Assembly: GCA_029309925.1 (NCBI GenBank)
Contig: JARKND010000001.1
Coordinates: forward strand, 868,001-932,000
Direction: 5' to 3'
Length of the DNA stretch: 64,000 bases
DNA from: Fulvivirgaceae bacterium JP3-4
Lineage (GTDB): Bacteria; Bacteroidota; Bacteroidia; Cytophagales; Cyclobacteriaceae
The notes beneath the pieces are model-generated. The model searched no databases, was not told where the DNA came from, and saw nothing but the letters and a program-made list of their open reading frames with translations. Within the stretch, counting starts at the first letter, position 1. Each line of letters begins with the position of its first letter. The position numbers and the translations under genes are program-made. This document shows positions 18,289 to 28,162 of this stretch, piece by piece.

Positions 18289-19557
18289 ATGCTCAAATCG
18301 AATGATCCGGGGTTGAAGAGCTGGGTGCATGTGCCCAAAGGTTCTGACTTTCCTATTCAAAATCTCCCATTTGGTATTTTCAAAACGAAGTATCTCAGTC
18401 CTGTGGCAGGTGTTGCCATTGGAGATTATGTTGTCGACCTCGTGTACCTTCATGAAAACAGCTATCTGGATGGCCTGGGACTTCCCGCAGGTATCTTCAA
18501 TCAAAAATATCTCAATGATTTTTTTGCGCTTGGGAAAAAAAAGGTTCGTGATGTGCGCGAGCGCCTGTCGGAATTGTTGCGTGACTCCAATGACGAGATG
18601 AACAAAGCGGCCCGCGAGATCGCCCTGATTCACATGGACGAAGTGCAGATGATGATGCCGGTGAAGGTGCAAAACTATTCAGATTTTTACAGCAGCGAGG
18701 AACATGCAACCAATGTCGGTTCGATGTTTCGTGATCCAAAAAATGCATTACTGCCAAACTGGAAACATATCCCGGTAGGCTATCACGGACGTGCATCGTC
18801 AATTGTCGTCTCAGGAACGGCAATTCACAGACCGAAGGGACAGATCAAATCACCAGATCAGGAATTGCCTACATTCTCGGCCAGCAAAAAACTTGATTTC
18901 GAACTGGAGGTCGCTTTCATCACCTGTGGAGAAACGAAACTTGGTGAATCGATATCGACAAAGGCTGCTGACGATTTTATTGTGGGCTTTGTTTTGTTCA
19001 ACGACTGGTCTGCACGCGATATTCAGCAGTGGGAGTATGTGCCGCTTGGACCTTTCCTTGCGAAAAACTTTGCCTCAACCATTTCACCCTGGGTGGTAAC
19101 GATGGATGCGCTGGAGCCTTTTCGCGTGGAGGGACCACAGCAAGTGCCGCAAGTACTTCCTTATCTTGCATTTGAAGGCAAAAAGAATTTTGATATCGTT
19201 CTCGAAGTGGCGTTAAAACCTGAAGGATCAGAAGAGACCGTGGTGTGTCGATCGAATTTTAAATACATGTATTGGAATGTCAATCAGCAACTCGCACATC
19301 ATACTGTGAATGGCTGTAACATACAGGTGGCCGATATGTATGCCTCAGGAACAATAAGCGGTCCTTCACCCGGATCTTATGGTTCGATGCTTGAACTGAG
19401 CTGGAACGGGCAAAAGCCGTTGCAGATGCCTGACGGAACAGAGCGTATTTTTATAAACGATGGGGACACCGTTGTGATGAGGGGACACGCTGAAAGGGAT
19501 GGTGTCCGGATCGGATTCGGAAATTGTAAAGGAAAAATTCTCCCTGCGACTCACTGA
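18289..19557 (+). CDS. fahA: Fumarylacetoacetase
   Basis: This enzyme hydrolyses fumarylacetoacetate to fumarate and acetoacetate, the last step of tyrosine and homogentisate breakdown. With the ATG at 18289 the product has 422 residues, normal for the family; a TTG 16 codons upstream is less likely. Visible motifs are the N-terminal domain (SWVHVPKGSDFPIQN), YSDFYSSEEHATNVG, YHGRASSI, the metal ligands in DFELEVAF and FNDWSARDIQQWE, and SGTISGP. The flavin reductase gene starts 5 bases after its stop. Genes for earlier pathway steps are not in this window. Confidence 0.95.
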   Translation: MLKSNDPGLKSWVHVPKGSDFPIQNLPFGIFKTKYLSPVAGVAIGDYVVDLVYLHENSYLDGLGLPAGIFNQKYLNDFFALGKKKVRDVRERLSELLRDSNDEMNKAAREIALIHMDEVQMMMPVKVQNYSDFYSSEEHATNVGSMFRDPKNALLPNWKHIPVGYHGRASSIVVSGTAIHRPKGQIKSPDQELPTFSASKKLDFELEVAFITCGETKLGESISTKAADDFIVGFVLFNDWSARDIQQWEYVPLGPFLAKNFASTISPWVVTMDALEPFRVEGPQQVPQVLPYLAFEGKKNFDIVLEVALKPEGSEETVVCRSNFKYMYWNVNQQLAHHTVNGCNIQVADMYASGTISGPSPGSYGSMLELSWNGQKPLQMPDGTERIFINDGDTVVMRGHAERDGVRIGFGNCKGKILPATH

Positions 19558-19561
19558 CCTT

Positions 19562-20383
19562 ATGCTTACGATCAATCCCAAGGAAATCCCGTTCGCAAAG
19601 ATGCACAGCTATTTACTTGGCGCGGTAACGCCACGTCCGATCGCATTCGCGAGTACGGTTGACAAGGCCGGAAATGTAAACCTGAGCCCTTTTAGTTTTT
19701 TTAATTGTTTCGGAGCAAATCCACCGATCCTTATTTTTTCTCCTGCAAGGCGTGGCCGTGATAACACAACCAAGCATACTTATGAAAACGTTCGTGAAGT
19801 ATCAGAGGTTGTGATAAATGTTGTCAACTACAGCATGGTGCAGCAGACTTCTTTGGCCAGTACAGAGTTCCCAAAAGGTGTAAATGAGTTTATTAAAGCC
19901 GGCTTCACACAGGTTCCTTCAACATTGGTAAAGCCACCACGCGTAGGCGAGGCCCCGATCGCAATGGAATGTAAAGTGTTGCAGATCATACAAACGGGTG
20001 ATCAGGGTGCTGCCGGAAATCTGGTAATCTGTGAGATCGTTTTGATGCACATCCACGAAAGTGTGCTCGATGCTGAAGGAAAAATTGATCCATGGAAACT
20101 TGATGCGGTGGCGAGGTTAGGGGGTGATTATTATTGCCGTGTTCAGGGAGACATGATTTTTAAAGTTCCAAAACCGCTGGATAAAGTGGGAATTGGAATA
20201 GACCAGTTACCCGATACAATCCGCAATAGCAAAATTTTGACAGGGAACGACCTTGGTATGTTGGCGAATATTGAGAAGCTCCCATCGGGGCCACATTCTG
20301 CGGATGAATCAGTTCACAAAAATGCACACCTCTTGCTCCAAAAGGGCATGATTGAAGAGGCATGGAAGGTTCTGTCACAGTAG
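19562..20383 (+). CDS. Flavin reductase-like FMN-binding protein
   Basis: The 273-residue product from the ATG at 19562 has the FMN-binding split-barrel fold of the flavin reductase family (LGAVTPRPIAFASTVDKAGNVNLSPFSFFN, then PPILIFSPARRG). A start inside fahA (19499) is possible but unlikely. Relatives of this longer type commonly sit beside homogentisate pathway genes in Bacteroidota, though their reaction is unknown. It is probably co-transcribed with fahA. Confidence 0.85.
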   Translation: MLTINPKEIPFAKMHSYLLGAVTPRPIAFASTVDKAGNVNLSPFSFFNCFGANPPILIFSPARRGRDNTTKHTYENVREVSEVVINVVNYSMVQQTSLASTEFPKGVNEFIKAGFTQVPSTLVKPPRVGEAPIAMECKVLQIIQTGDQGAAGNLVICEIVLMHIHESVLDAEGKIDPWKLDAVARLGGDYYCRVQGDMIFKVPKPLDKVGIGIDQLPDTIRNSKILTGNDLGMLANIEKLPSGPHSADESVHKNAHLLLQKGMIEEAWKVLSQ

Positions 20384-20525
20384 TTATAACATCAGACTGC
20401 CACTCCGCGAAATAGACCTGTTTTCCGTTGTAAGCAGTCCAATCCTTGTTCTCTCGCGTCCAACTAGCCAGACGTTGAGTTACTCTGCTTTTACTTTGTA
20501 AATAAAGGCAAACGGTAATCGCGTC

Positions 20526-22394
20526 ATGAACATTATTCAGAAACAGATCGCTGGCGTTCTGCGCCCTCCCCGTCATAACTCTTCACCGGAGGGTTCGTCC
20601 CGCAGTCTGCTTATCTCACTTGCCGCCCTGATGTCTTTTGGAGGAATTGTCTGGGGTTCCCTTCTTGTGTACTTCAAGATTTACGCAGCTTCGGCTATTC
20701 CCTACGGATATGTTGTGTTGTCGGTCCTGAACATCCAGCTCGTGTCGGGACGGTACCTGCCGTTGGCCCGATCAATTCAAATACTCATTAGCATGTTACT
20801 TCCCTTTGGGCTGCAATGGATGTTGGGCGGATATTTCTCATCAGGGATCGTGATGCTTTGGTCAACGTTGTCGCTGGTCGGTGCGATAACACTTTTGCGC
20901 GGACAATTTGTGTATCCCTGGCTTATATTCTTTATTGTGCTTACGCTTTTTTCTGCATGGATCGAACCACTCCTGTTGCCATTTAAACCACCGATTCTCA
21001 CCGAAGAGATTTCGCAAATTCTCCTTTTGATCAATGTGTTGATGATCAGTACAATTGTTTTTGTTTTGTCGAAAAATAAGACAGACCATGATCTCGAATT
21101 AAACAAACAATTGGAGAATGCCAACAGCGAACTCGAGCGAAACCGGGACAAACTTGAACTGGCAGTCCGGGAGCGCACCGAACAGCTTGAAGTAAACATC
21201 GAGTTGCTGAAAGTAATTCAGGAGGACATGAAGCACGCCAAAGAAGAAGCGGAGAAAGCAAACGAAGCGAAATCCCAATTCCTCGCAAATATGAGTCACG
21301 AAATCCGTTCGCCCTTGAATGCGATTTTAGGGTTCAGTCAGATCATGAGCATGAGTGCGAAAGCCGTAAATCTCAACAGTGATTTCAGGCAGTATCTGGA
21401 CAATATCAAGCTAAGTGGTGAGAACCTTCTCGAACTCATCAATAACATCCTCGACCTATCCAAGATCGAGGCGGGGAAGGTGCACCTGTCTTTTGAGACG
21501 ATCAACATCAAACAGCTTTTTAAGGGGATCTTTCAGATCAACAAGGGTAAGGCAGAGGAAAAAGACATTCAATTCTCCTATGAGATCGATCACCGTGTTC
21601 CCGATTGCATTGAAGGTGACCGGACAAAGATCAATCAGATCCTGATGAACCTGACGACCAATGCCATAAAATTCACGCCTGCCGGCAAATCTGTTCACAT
21701 GAAGATGTACCGCGAAAATGATTCACTCGTGTTTGAGATAATTGATACCGGTGTTGGTATCGCTGCTGACAGAATTGGATATATTTTTGACCCGTTTGAG
21801 CAGGCGGACAATTCAATTACTAGACAGTTCGGAGGTACGGGGCTTGGCCTGACCATTACGAAAAAGATGACAGACCTCATGCGCGGAAAAATCACAGTGC
21901 ACAGCGTTGAAAAAGTTGGCTCGACCTTCACTGTCAGCCTTCCGATGGTAAACGCAACACCTTCTGCTGAACCTGAATCCGGTTTATCACTTGACAGCCT
22001 GAAGTTCACGGAAAAACTCACTGTTATCGTGGTTGAAGATAATGAGATCAACCAGCAGCTTTTAAAAATTCTCCTGACGCAACTCGGAATAAATGTATTG
22101 CAGGCCTATAACGGAAGGGATGGCATTGAGCTTATTGCTGAACATCATCCGGACATGATCATCATGGATATTCACATGCCTGTAATGGACGGGATGGAAG
22201 CGATCAGAAAGGTTCGCGAGGTAAAGGCCTTTAATAATATTCCAATCATTTGCCTGACCGCAGACGCGTTCACGAATCAGCAAAAGAAGGCGATGATACT
22301 AGGTGCGAACGACTACCTGACGAAGCCAATCGAATTGGTTAAACTCACACAGGTGTTCTCCAAATACTTCGCATCGAAGATTCAGCAGAATTAA
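20526..22394 (+). CDS. Hybrid sensor histidine kinase / response regulator
   Basis: The 622-residue protein begins with about six membrane segments (residues 25-185) and no large periplasmic domain, so it may sense the membrane or an internal signal. A coiled coil (about 190-245) leads to a HisKA domain with the phosphorylated His H258 (MSHEIRSPLNAI), an ATPase domain with the N box MNLTTNAIKF and G boxes DTGVGIA and GGTGLGLTI, and a C-terminal receiver (about 500-615) with D548. No DNA-binding partner is encoded nearby, so it is an orphan kinase. Confidence 0.92.
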   Translation: MNIIQKQIAGVLRPPRHNSSPEGSSRSLLISLAALMSFGGIVWGSLLVYFKIYAASAIPYGYVVLSVLNIQLVSGRYLPLARSIQILISMLLPFGLQWMLGGYFSSGIVMLWSTLSLVGAITLLRGQFVYPWLIFFIVLTLFSAWIEPLLLPFKPPILTEEISQILLLINVLMISTIVFVLSKNKTDHDLELNKQLENANSELERNRDKLELAVRERTEQLEVNIELLKVIQEDMKHAKEEAEKANEAKSQFLANMSHEIRSPLNAILGFSQIMSMSAKAVNLNSDFRQYLDNIKLSGENLLELINNILDLSKIEAGKVHLSFETINIKQLFKGIFQINKGKAEEKDIQFSYEIDHRVPDCIEGDRTKINQILMNLTTNAIKFTPAGKSVHMKMYRENDSLVFEIIDTGVGIAADRIGYIFDPFEQADNSITRQFGGTGLGLTITKKMTDLMRGKITVHSVEKVGSTFTVSLPMVNATPSAEPESGLSLDSLKFTEKLTVIVVEDNEINQQLLKILLTQLGINVLQAYNGRDGIELIAEHHPDMIIMDIHMPVMDGMEAIRKVREVKAFNNIPIICLTADAFTNQQKKAMILGANDYLTKPIELVKLTQVFSKYFASKIQQN

Positions 22395-22404
22395 TGTCAA
22401 TTGC

Positions 22405-23529
22405 TCATCTGAACTTTGCCCGCATGTGGGTTGGCAGAATATACTGTCCGCCAATGGTAAAGAGGAATAGCATGTCTTTGTCATTCTTGCTGCCGCGGAT
22501 ATTTGTCTGAAGTTCTGAACCGAATCCGGCCTCCACCATGTATTGGTTTCCGTCACGGCCTGTATAAGCCTGTGGTCGCATAAGGGGCACATCATTTCCC
22601 CGATAGGAGAGCGCCCTGGCCACCTCATTATCAAAAACGCCAAGATCAACGTAGTTCCTGCTCACATCATCCAGGTAGTCTGTGAATGTATACCGGAAGG
22701 TGACTTCGCAGAAAATATTGATCTGGCTCCTGTATTTGAATCTTGCGCCAACCCCAAATGGTATTGACGGCTGAATTCGTTTATACGGCTTGATACCATA
22801 ATTGGCATCGGTTTCAAGCAAGGTTGCGTGCTGCCCTTCTGTCCCGATTGGTTGAAGTTCTATCCATTCGCCAGCGCCAGGCAGCGGATTGCCATGAACA
22901 TCTTGTCCTGGAATTTTAGCTTTGGGATTATGATGGAATACACTGATGCCGGAAAAAATATAAGGAGCAAACGAAGGCCTGCGCATATAATAGTTGTTGT
23001 TCTCGAACAAATCAAAAACAAAAGTCACCGACAGATCTTTGATATGATTTTTGAACGACACATTTCTACGATACCGATAATATGAGTCATTGAACCGATC
23101 ATTCGCAAGTGCCTCGTCCACATCATCACTCAGCCGTGCATCTGCCGCCCTGATCGTTCCATAAGCGAAGGCAGCGCGATACGAAAACCTAGGCCCTTTG
23201 CGATGTTCGAAACTGAAGGCGTAGGAAGGTCGTGTCTGGCCCAGATCAGTACTGATCCTGTCTGGCGCAGGAGCAACATCGCCAAAGTAGTTCATGGAAC
23301 TCACCGAAAATCCAATGCTCTTGTAGGCAAACTTCTTAAACGATTTCCGCATCGTGTAGGTAGCCTGCTTGTGTGTGTTCTGACGAGCCGACTGAGCATT
23401 GATACTTGTTGTGTTGGCAACAGTGAGCATTACAAATACAAGCGTAATAATTCTCACCAGCAAATTCCCGAAGAGTGTCGATTCGCACTGCGGACTTGAG
23501 TGTGCAAAGACGAAAATTTTCGATCGCAT
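22405..23529 (-). CDS. PorG-like outer membrane protein (DUF6089 type)
   Basis: The mature protein of about 330 residues is rich in alternating strands and ends in a beta-barrel-like pattern. The opening segment (GFSVSSMNYFGDVAP, later SYRAAFAYGTIRAADAR, VSFKNHIKDLSVTFVFDLFEN) resembles DUF6089 proteins, the family of PorG, an outer membrane part of type IX secretion. The ATG at 23529 gives a long leader; a GTG at 23457 would give a compact signal peptide ending in INAQ. A GTG at 23559 is also in frame. Whether this is PorG itself or a paralogue is not decided. Confidence 0.7.
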   Translation of the reverse strand: MRSKIFVFAHSSPQCESTLFGNLLVRIITLVFVMLTVANTTSINAQSARQNTHKQATYTMRKSFKKFAYKSIGFSVSSMNYFGDVAPAPDRISTDLGQTRPSYAFSFEHRKGPRFSYRAAFAYGTIRAADARLSDDVDEALANDRFNDSYYRYRRNVSFKNHIKDLSVTFVFDLFENNNYYMRRPSFAPYIFSGISVFHHNPKAKIPGQDVHGNPLPGAGEWIELQPIGTEGQHATLLETDANYGIKPYKRIQPSIPFGVGARFKYRSQINIFCEVTFRYTFTDYLDDVSRNYVDLGVFDNEVARALSYRGNDVPLMRPQAYTGRDGNQYMVEAGFGSELQTNIRGSKNDKDMLFLFTIGGQYILPTHMRAKFR

Positions 23530-23662
23530 TTCTGTTCTGAGTGAAGGGGCTTTTTTCACTCTCAGCTAATTTATCGACAAGGAATTCGCTGTGATAGCGT
23601 GTGAACTTCACGCCATATAATCTGAATGTCAGAGGATATGAATTCCTCAGAAACTGGGGAGT

Positions 23663-24661
23663 TCACATACCATCGAGGTGTTGTTTTAAGAACGTCAACG
23701 TCCTCGCCTGTGCTATGGTGCTCTCAGGCTCGTCATTCGAATCAAAGCCGTGCACAGCATCCTGATATCGTTCAACCACCGCAGTTCCACCACCAAGTCT
23801 GCGCATCGTTGCGATGAGGCAATCTGTATTGTCAGTGAGCGGATCGTCAGTGGCGAGATGAAACAAGATGTCGCAGTATGATTGATAGATCGCTGCCTCG
23901 CTGCAGATGTTGCCGTAGTAACCATTTTGATATGATCCCGGATAATAAGCAACGGCAACTTTAAATCGTGGGTCCGTTGGTGCAGCAGGAGGTCGGATTT
24001 CTTTTTTGTAAACAACACCATCGAATGATTGTTGCCAGGTCCAGTTATCAGGCGTTGCGCGCACATTGTACACTGTCGACAAGACTGCCGTGCCGCCATC
24101 AGAAAATCCTAACAGCGCGACATTGTTAATATCGACAACAGGTGTGCCTGTATCCTGCCACACCAGCTTGTCAAGAAGCGCAAGTGTTCCAATGGCGTCC
24201 TGGTTCCTGATAAAGGTACCGCTGATCGCGAACCGAAGCGGAGGCACTTTATACGCCCCTTCGTTTTCACAGGTGTTTCGTGAAGAATAGCTATCGGGAA
24301 ATGCCACGGCATAGCCCTCAGCACGTAACGCCTTTTCCCAATTTTCAAATTGCATTTCAAGGGAACCTAAGTTACAGACGTCATCAACACCATCTCCATT
24401 TGAATCCCGGCTCGTCCACAGTCCTCCTGAGCCATGCAGCACTACGACCGCCTTCGCGGGAGATTGTTTCGACTCCGGAAATGAAAAATACACTGGAATG
24501 CGCGTACCGTCTGCAGTGCTCTGAAATTCGAGCATGATGCCGCAGATGTCTCTCGAGATAGAGATTGTTTGTGTGGCGCAATCCTCGTTGCAGGACAACA
24601 TGATGGAAAGGAATATGTGAAAAGAAATGATACCTTGTTTTGCCTTGATCAGTTTTGCCAT
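23663..24661 (-). CDS. Dienelactone hydrolase-like lipoprotein
   Basis: From the ATG at 24661 the 332-residue product has a signal peptide ending in a lipobox (SIMLSC). The rest is an alpha/beta hydrolase: VVVLHGSGGLW is the oxyanion strand, GFSDGG holds the nucleophile Ser, and DAVHGFD holds the His, as in dienelactone hydrolases. Several Cys pairs (for example NTCENE, NICSE, YCD, DCL) suggest disulfides outside the cytoplasm. The substrate is unknown; a cell-surface esterase is the best guess. Confidence 0.8.
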   Translation of the reverse strand: MAKLIKAKQGIISFHIFLSIMLSCNEDCATQTISISRDICGIMLEFQSTADGTRIPVYFSFPESKQSPAKAVVVLHGSGGLWTSRDSNGDGVDDVCNLGSLEMQFENWEKALRAEGYAVAFPDSYSSRNTCENEGAYKVPPLRFAISGTFIRNQDAIGTLALLDKLVWQDTGTPVVDINNVALLGFSDGGTAVLSTVYNVRATPDNWTWQQSFDGVVYKKEIRPPAAPTDPRFKVAVAYYPGSYQNGYYGNICSEAAIYQSYCDILFHLATDDPLTDNTDCLIATMRRLGGGTAVVERYQDAVHGFDSNDEPESTIAQARTLTFLKQHLDGM

Positions 24662-24786
24662 TGAACGCAGTTTTAGGATCACACAATAACCACTGCAAGG
24701 TGACACTTTCGGAAGGTGTAAAGTGTTGCTGAATGTTCAATCAGTATTACGCGATGATCGCCCCGCCAATCAGGCAGGCAAAAAAA

Positions 24787-24814
24787 AAACCGTGATGATT
24801 TCGCACCACGGTTT
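24787..24814 (-). terminator. Intrinsic terminator of pdhB
   Basis: The stem AAACCGTG (24787-24794) pairs with CACGGTTT (24807-24814). On the minus strand it is followed by an uninterrupted run of T (24781-24789). Confidence 0.88.
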
Positions 24815-24840
24815 CTCCGAAATTAAACTAAAACTTTTCT

Positions 24841-25821
24841 TTAGTCTCTATACAACACTGCTTTTACCGCCTTCACTGTGCGTGCAACATTTGGCAGAAT
24901 AGCTTCGATTAATGTGGGAGCATAAGGAAGAGGAGCATCCCAGCTGTTTATGCGATGAACCGGTGCGTCAAGGTAATCGAACGCATGCTTTTGAATATGG
25001 TAGGTGATCTCTGAAGAGATCGCAGCCAATGGCCACGCTTCTTCAACGACAACTAGTCGATTGGTCTTCTTAACAGATTCAACCACGGTTGCGTAGTCGA
25101 TTGGTTTTACAGAGCGCAGATCGATCACCTCGGCAGAGATACCTTCCTTCTCAAGTTCTGCTGCAGCAGCAAGTGCTACCTTCATAATCTTGCCGAACGA
25201 AACGATCGTTACGTCAGTGCCCTGACGCTTTACGTCCGCCACTCCGATTGGAATGAGATATTCTTCCTGTGGCACCTGTCCCTTGTCACCATACATCAAT
25301 TCAGACTCCATGAAAATAACAGGATCATCATCGCGAATGGCAGATTTCAGGAGGCCTTTTGCATCGTATGGATTTGAAGGCACCAGCACTTTCAGACCAG
25401 GCGTGTTGGCAAACCAGTTCTCAAAGTTCTGCGAGTGTTGTGAACTCAGCATTCCTGCGTTTCCGGTCGGACCGCGAAACACGATCGGTACACTGAACTG
25501 ACCACCCGACATTGACATCATTTTCGCGGCAGAGTTGATGATCTGGTCGATTGCCACCAGTGAAAAGTTGAACGTCATGAACTCAACGATCGGCCTAATG
25601 CCATTCATCGCTGCTCCAACACCGATTCCCGCGAATCCAAGTTCAGCGATCGGGGTATCCAACACCCGTTCCGGCCCGAATTCGTCAAGCATGCCCTGGC
25701 TGACCTTGTAAGCGCCATTGTATTCGGCAACTTCTTCACCCATCAGGAAAACACGTGGATCTCTCCGCATTTCTTCATTCATGGCCTCTCTGAGGGCTTC
25801 ACGGAATTGAATTTCTCTCAT
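24841..25821 (-). CDS. pdhB: Pyruvate dehydrogenase E1 component, beta subunit
   Basis: The 326 residues match the beta subunit of the heterotetrameric pyruvate dehydrogenase E1 (MREIQFREALREAMNEEM, FLMGEEVAEYNGAYKVSQG, then DTPIAELGFAGIGVGAAM). It binds thiamine diphosphate together with the alpha subunit and feeds acetyl groups to E2. It has its own promoter and terminator, and no pdhA or E2 gene is adjacent. A related branched-chain 2-oxoacid E1 beta is the main alternative. Confidence 0.92.
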   Translation of the reverse strand: MREIQFREALREAMNEEMRRDPRVFLMGEEVAEYNGAYKVSQGMLDEFGPERVLDTPIAELGFAGIGVGAAMNGIRPIVEFMTFNFSLVAIDQIINSAAKMMSMSGGQFSVPIVFRGPTGNAGMLSSQHSQNFENWFANTPGLKVLVPSNPYDAKGLLKSAIRDDDPVIFMESELMYGDKGQVPQEEYLIPIGVADVKRQGTDVTIVSFGKIMKVALAAAAELEKEGISAEVIDLRSVKPIDYATVVESVKKTNRLVVVEEAWPLAAISSEITYHIQKHAFDYLDAPVHRINSWDAPLPYAPTLIEAILPNVARTVKAVKAVLYRD

Positions 25822-25870
25822 AATTCGTTTGAAAACGCCCGCCTACATTAAACTTCGGTGGGGCAGGCCG

Positions 25871-25901
25871 TAAAAATAGTATCTCAGGTGGGATTGGCAA
25901 A
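25871..25901 (-). promoter_or_regulatory. Promoter of pdhB
   Basis: The minus strand reads TTTG (25898-25901), a 19-base spacer, then TATTTTTA (25871-25878), a near match to the Bacteroidota TTTG/TAnnTTTG promoter. Transcription would start about 45 bases before the gene. Confidence 0.6.
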
Positions 25902-25915
25902 ACCTCGGGAAATAA

Positions 25916-25947
25916 AAAACCCTGTCTCCCGAGGGAAACAGGGTTTT
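25916..25947 (-). terminator. Intrinsic terminator of the OmpA/TPR lipoprotein gene
   Basis: AAAACCCTGT (25916-25925) pairs with ACAGGGTTTT (25938-25947) across a loop of 12 bases. It lies 22 bases beyond the stop, with A/T runs on both sides. Confidence 0.85.
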
Positions 25948-25968
25948 CTAAAAATCCAATGAGTTATC

Positions 25969-27744
25969 TTATTTAAGCGCGTTTCTGAAAGGTTCAGTTG
26001 CTGACCACTTAGCGAACTCAAGGTCGCTGAGGGCTGCTTCTTTCAGGGTCGGATCCGCTTTCACAGCGTTAGTAAGATTGCTTACTACACCATCAGCATT
26101 ACCGAGACGGGCCGATGCGATTGCAGCGCCATAAAATGCTACTGCCAGGTTGCTGTTCTTGCGACCGGCTTCGTTGAATGAAGTCAATGCATTCTGGTAG
26201 TCTTTATTCAACACCTGAGCAAGACCTTTGTTGAACAGGTTGTCAGCGTTGTCAGAAGCAGAAGATGTCGAGCGAACTGCATCGGCATATTTTGCCATCT
26301 TGATTTCTGCGGCACCTTTCACACCATTTACACCGGCAGCGTTGTCACCGCTCAACCCTGAGCTAAGTGATTTTGAGGCGTGGTTGTAAGCAGCATAATG
26401 ATTTCCTTTCATCATGTGTACAGATGCAAGGTTTGCGCTTACTTCAGGAGACTGCTGAATTCTAGCGGCAAGTTCAAGCTGAGCTAAAGCCTTGTCAGCA
26501 AGTGATGCAGCGTTTGCTGAGTTTTCCATAGCCTGCGCTATGTAAACTGCACCAAGGTTATTGTGTGCCTGCCAGTGCTGACCTTTCTTGGTAGCAGCTT
26601 CGTAGATGGCAGCTTTTTCTTCAAGAGAAGGAGTAAGTGTAGCACCGTACATCATTTCTTCATATGAAAGTGTGTCAGCGTTAACCTGGCCCTGTGTTAC
26701 CTGCTTAGCAAGTACAGAGATCTCTGCATCTGTCTTCTTATCCTTAATGGTAAGGATTTCAGTTTTAGCTGTTCTCAACTTAGGATAAACATCTTTGAAA
26801 ACTTTTCTGTATGAAGGAAGTCTCTTCATAGCCTTTTCCTGGCTTTCGAAAGTTCCACCACCGTTAATGATGTTCTGGTATTCTGTCTTCTCGTCTGCAG
26901 TGATGCCTTCATATGAAGCCAGAACAGTCTTGAACTCAGTCCAGTCCTGGATCACTGGCTTAAGGATAAACTTCACTGAATCAGCCATGCCTTTGTAGTC
27001 ATACTTCTTCATTTGCTGACGATAGTATTTTTCGATTGCGGCTGCTCGATCCGGAGATAGTCTGCTGTTGATACGCTCGGCACCTTCAGGTGAGTGGGTA
27101 CCGGTGATCGTTACAGTGCGGGTAGCATTCTTAGAAGCGATGAACGCATCAAGTTGCTTTCCTTTTGTGCTTCTGGTTTCAGAAGTTCTGAGAACTGATC
27201 TTCCTTGCTCGAAGATGAAATCAGGGATGATTACAGGCTCAAGCTCTTCCTGGTTGTTGTAACCGTGCTCAGCATAGGCTGCGTAGAACACAGGCTTCAC
27301 AAGCTTTGAAGTTGTGATCACACCGGTTGCAACCTGCATACGAGGTGAGTTCTTCGACTTAGAACCTTTGGATGCAACACCTTCAATCTCCAACACACCC
27401 TGCTTCATTGCAGGTGCATACGGGAATGAGAAAGTTTTCGTCACCTTAGGCTGTTCAGTGCTTGAGTTTGGATAATCTTCTGCCTTGAATGGAATCGGGT
27501 CAAGAGCAAGCTCCTGCTCTCCGTACTTGTAGAAGGTATTCATCGTGTAGACGGTACCTTTTTTTAACATCTTAACAGGAAGATTGGCTGCAACGTCAAA
27601 GGCAACAGTGTCTTTGTGTACTTCTAGTGGGTTTGGTGTAACCGTTAACTGTTGGTCTTTTGACATCTTCACCATCTTTGGAAGTGTACAGCTTCCAAAG
27701 GTCAATGCACCGATAACCAGTAATGAGTAAACGCTTTTTCTCAT
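25969..27744 (-). CDS. OmpA-domain and TPR lipoprotein
   Basis: The 591-residue protein begins with a signal peptide and lipobox (FGSC, Cys19). Residues about 165-300 resemble an OmpA-like peptidoglycan-binding domain (FEQGRSVLRTSE, then VTITGTHSPEGAERINSRLSPDRAAAIEKYY), with an unusual long insertion after it. Residues from about 370 are tetratricopeptide repeats (WQAHNNLGAVYIAQAM, SPEVSANLASVHMMKGNHYAAYNHA). Such proteins tie outer membrane complexes to peptidoglycan in Bacteroidota; PorE of type IX secretion has a loosely comparable mix, but I do not claim identity. Confidence 0.8.
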   Translation of the reverse strand: MRKSVYSLLVIGALTFGSCTLPKMVKMSKDQQLTVTPNPLEVHKDTVAFDVAANLPVKMLKKGTVYTMNTFYKYGEQELALDPIPFKAEDYPNSSTEQPKVTKTFSFPYAPAMKQGVLEIEGVASKGSKSKNSPRMQVATGVITTSKLVKPVFYAAYAEHGYNNQEELEPVIIPDFIFEQGRSVLRTSETRSTKGKQLDAFIASKNATRTVTITGTHSPEGAERINSRLSPDRAAAIEKYYRQQMKKYDYKGMADSVKFILKPVIQDWTEFKTVLASYEGITADEKTEYQNIINGGGTFESQEKAMKRLPSYRKVFKDVYPKLRTAKTEILTIKDKKTDAEISVLAKQVTQGQVNADTLSYEEMMYGATLTPSLEEKAAIYEAATKKGQHWQAHNNLGAVYIAQAMENSANAASLADKALAQLELAARIQQSPEVSANLASVHMMKGNHYAAYNHASKSLSSGLSGDNAAGVNGVKGAAEIKMAKYADAVRSTSSASDNADNLFNKGLAQVLNKDYQNALTSFNEAGRKNSNLAVAFYGAAIASARLGNADGVVSNLTNAVKADPTLKEAALSDLEFAKWSATEPFRNALK

Positions 27745-27934
27745 TGGATTTTGAGTTATGTTGTTTATAATCAGGGTTTAAAACTAAACTTATGTGTATT
27801 TTTTTGCAATAATAGTCAAAAAAATAAGATTCCAGCGATAACATTACAGAGTCCATGGCCTTATATTTGTGAGCCGGATTTTTGGTCGATGAATCAACTT
27901 TTTAGAGAGTTGAAAGTTAAAATATGACAGCAGT

Positions 27935-28162
27935 ATGAGTCCAGCAATGAATAAAATCCAGCATTTTTTTGAAGCCTACGCTTTTGGGGTGTGTACACGT
28001 CTCGGTGAGAAATTGGGGATGGCAACATCGAGCATTCGATTGTTTTTCATTTATGCCTCATTTATTACATTCGGATCGCCAGTAATCATTTACCTGGCGC
28101 TGGCGTTCATCATGAACATCAGGAAGCATCTCCGGAAAAGAAGCCCCATCTGGGATTATTAG
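27935..28162 (+). CDS. Small PspC-domain membrane protein
   Basis: The 75-residue product has the PspC pattern: a short amphipathic start, GVCTRLGEKLGMATSSIRLFF, then a single strongly hydrophobic region, ending in basic residues. PspC domains sit in the inner membrane and are linked to envelope stress. A second ATG four codons in is possible. It ends 4 bases inside the convergent glycosyltransferase gene. Confidence 0.75.
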   Translation: MSPAMNKIQHFFEAYAFGVCTRLGEKLGMATSSIRLFFIYASFITFGSPVIIYLALAFIMNIRKHLRKRSPIWDY

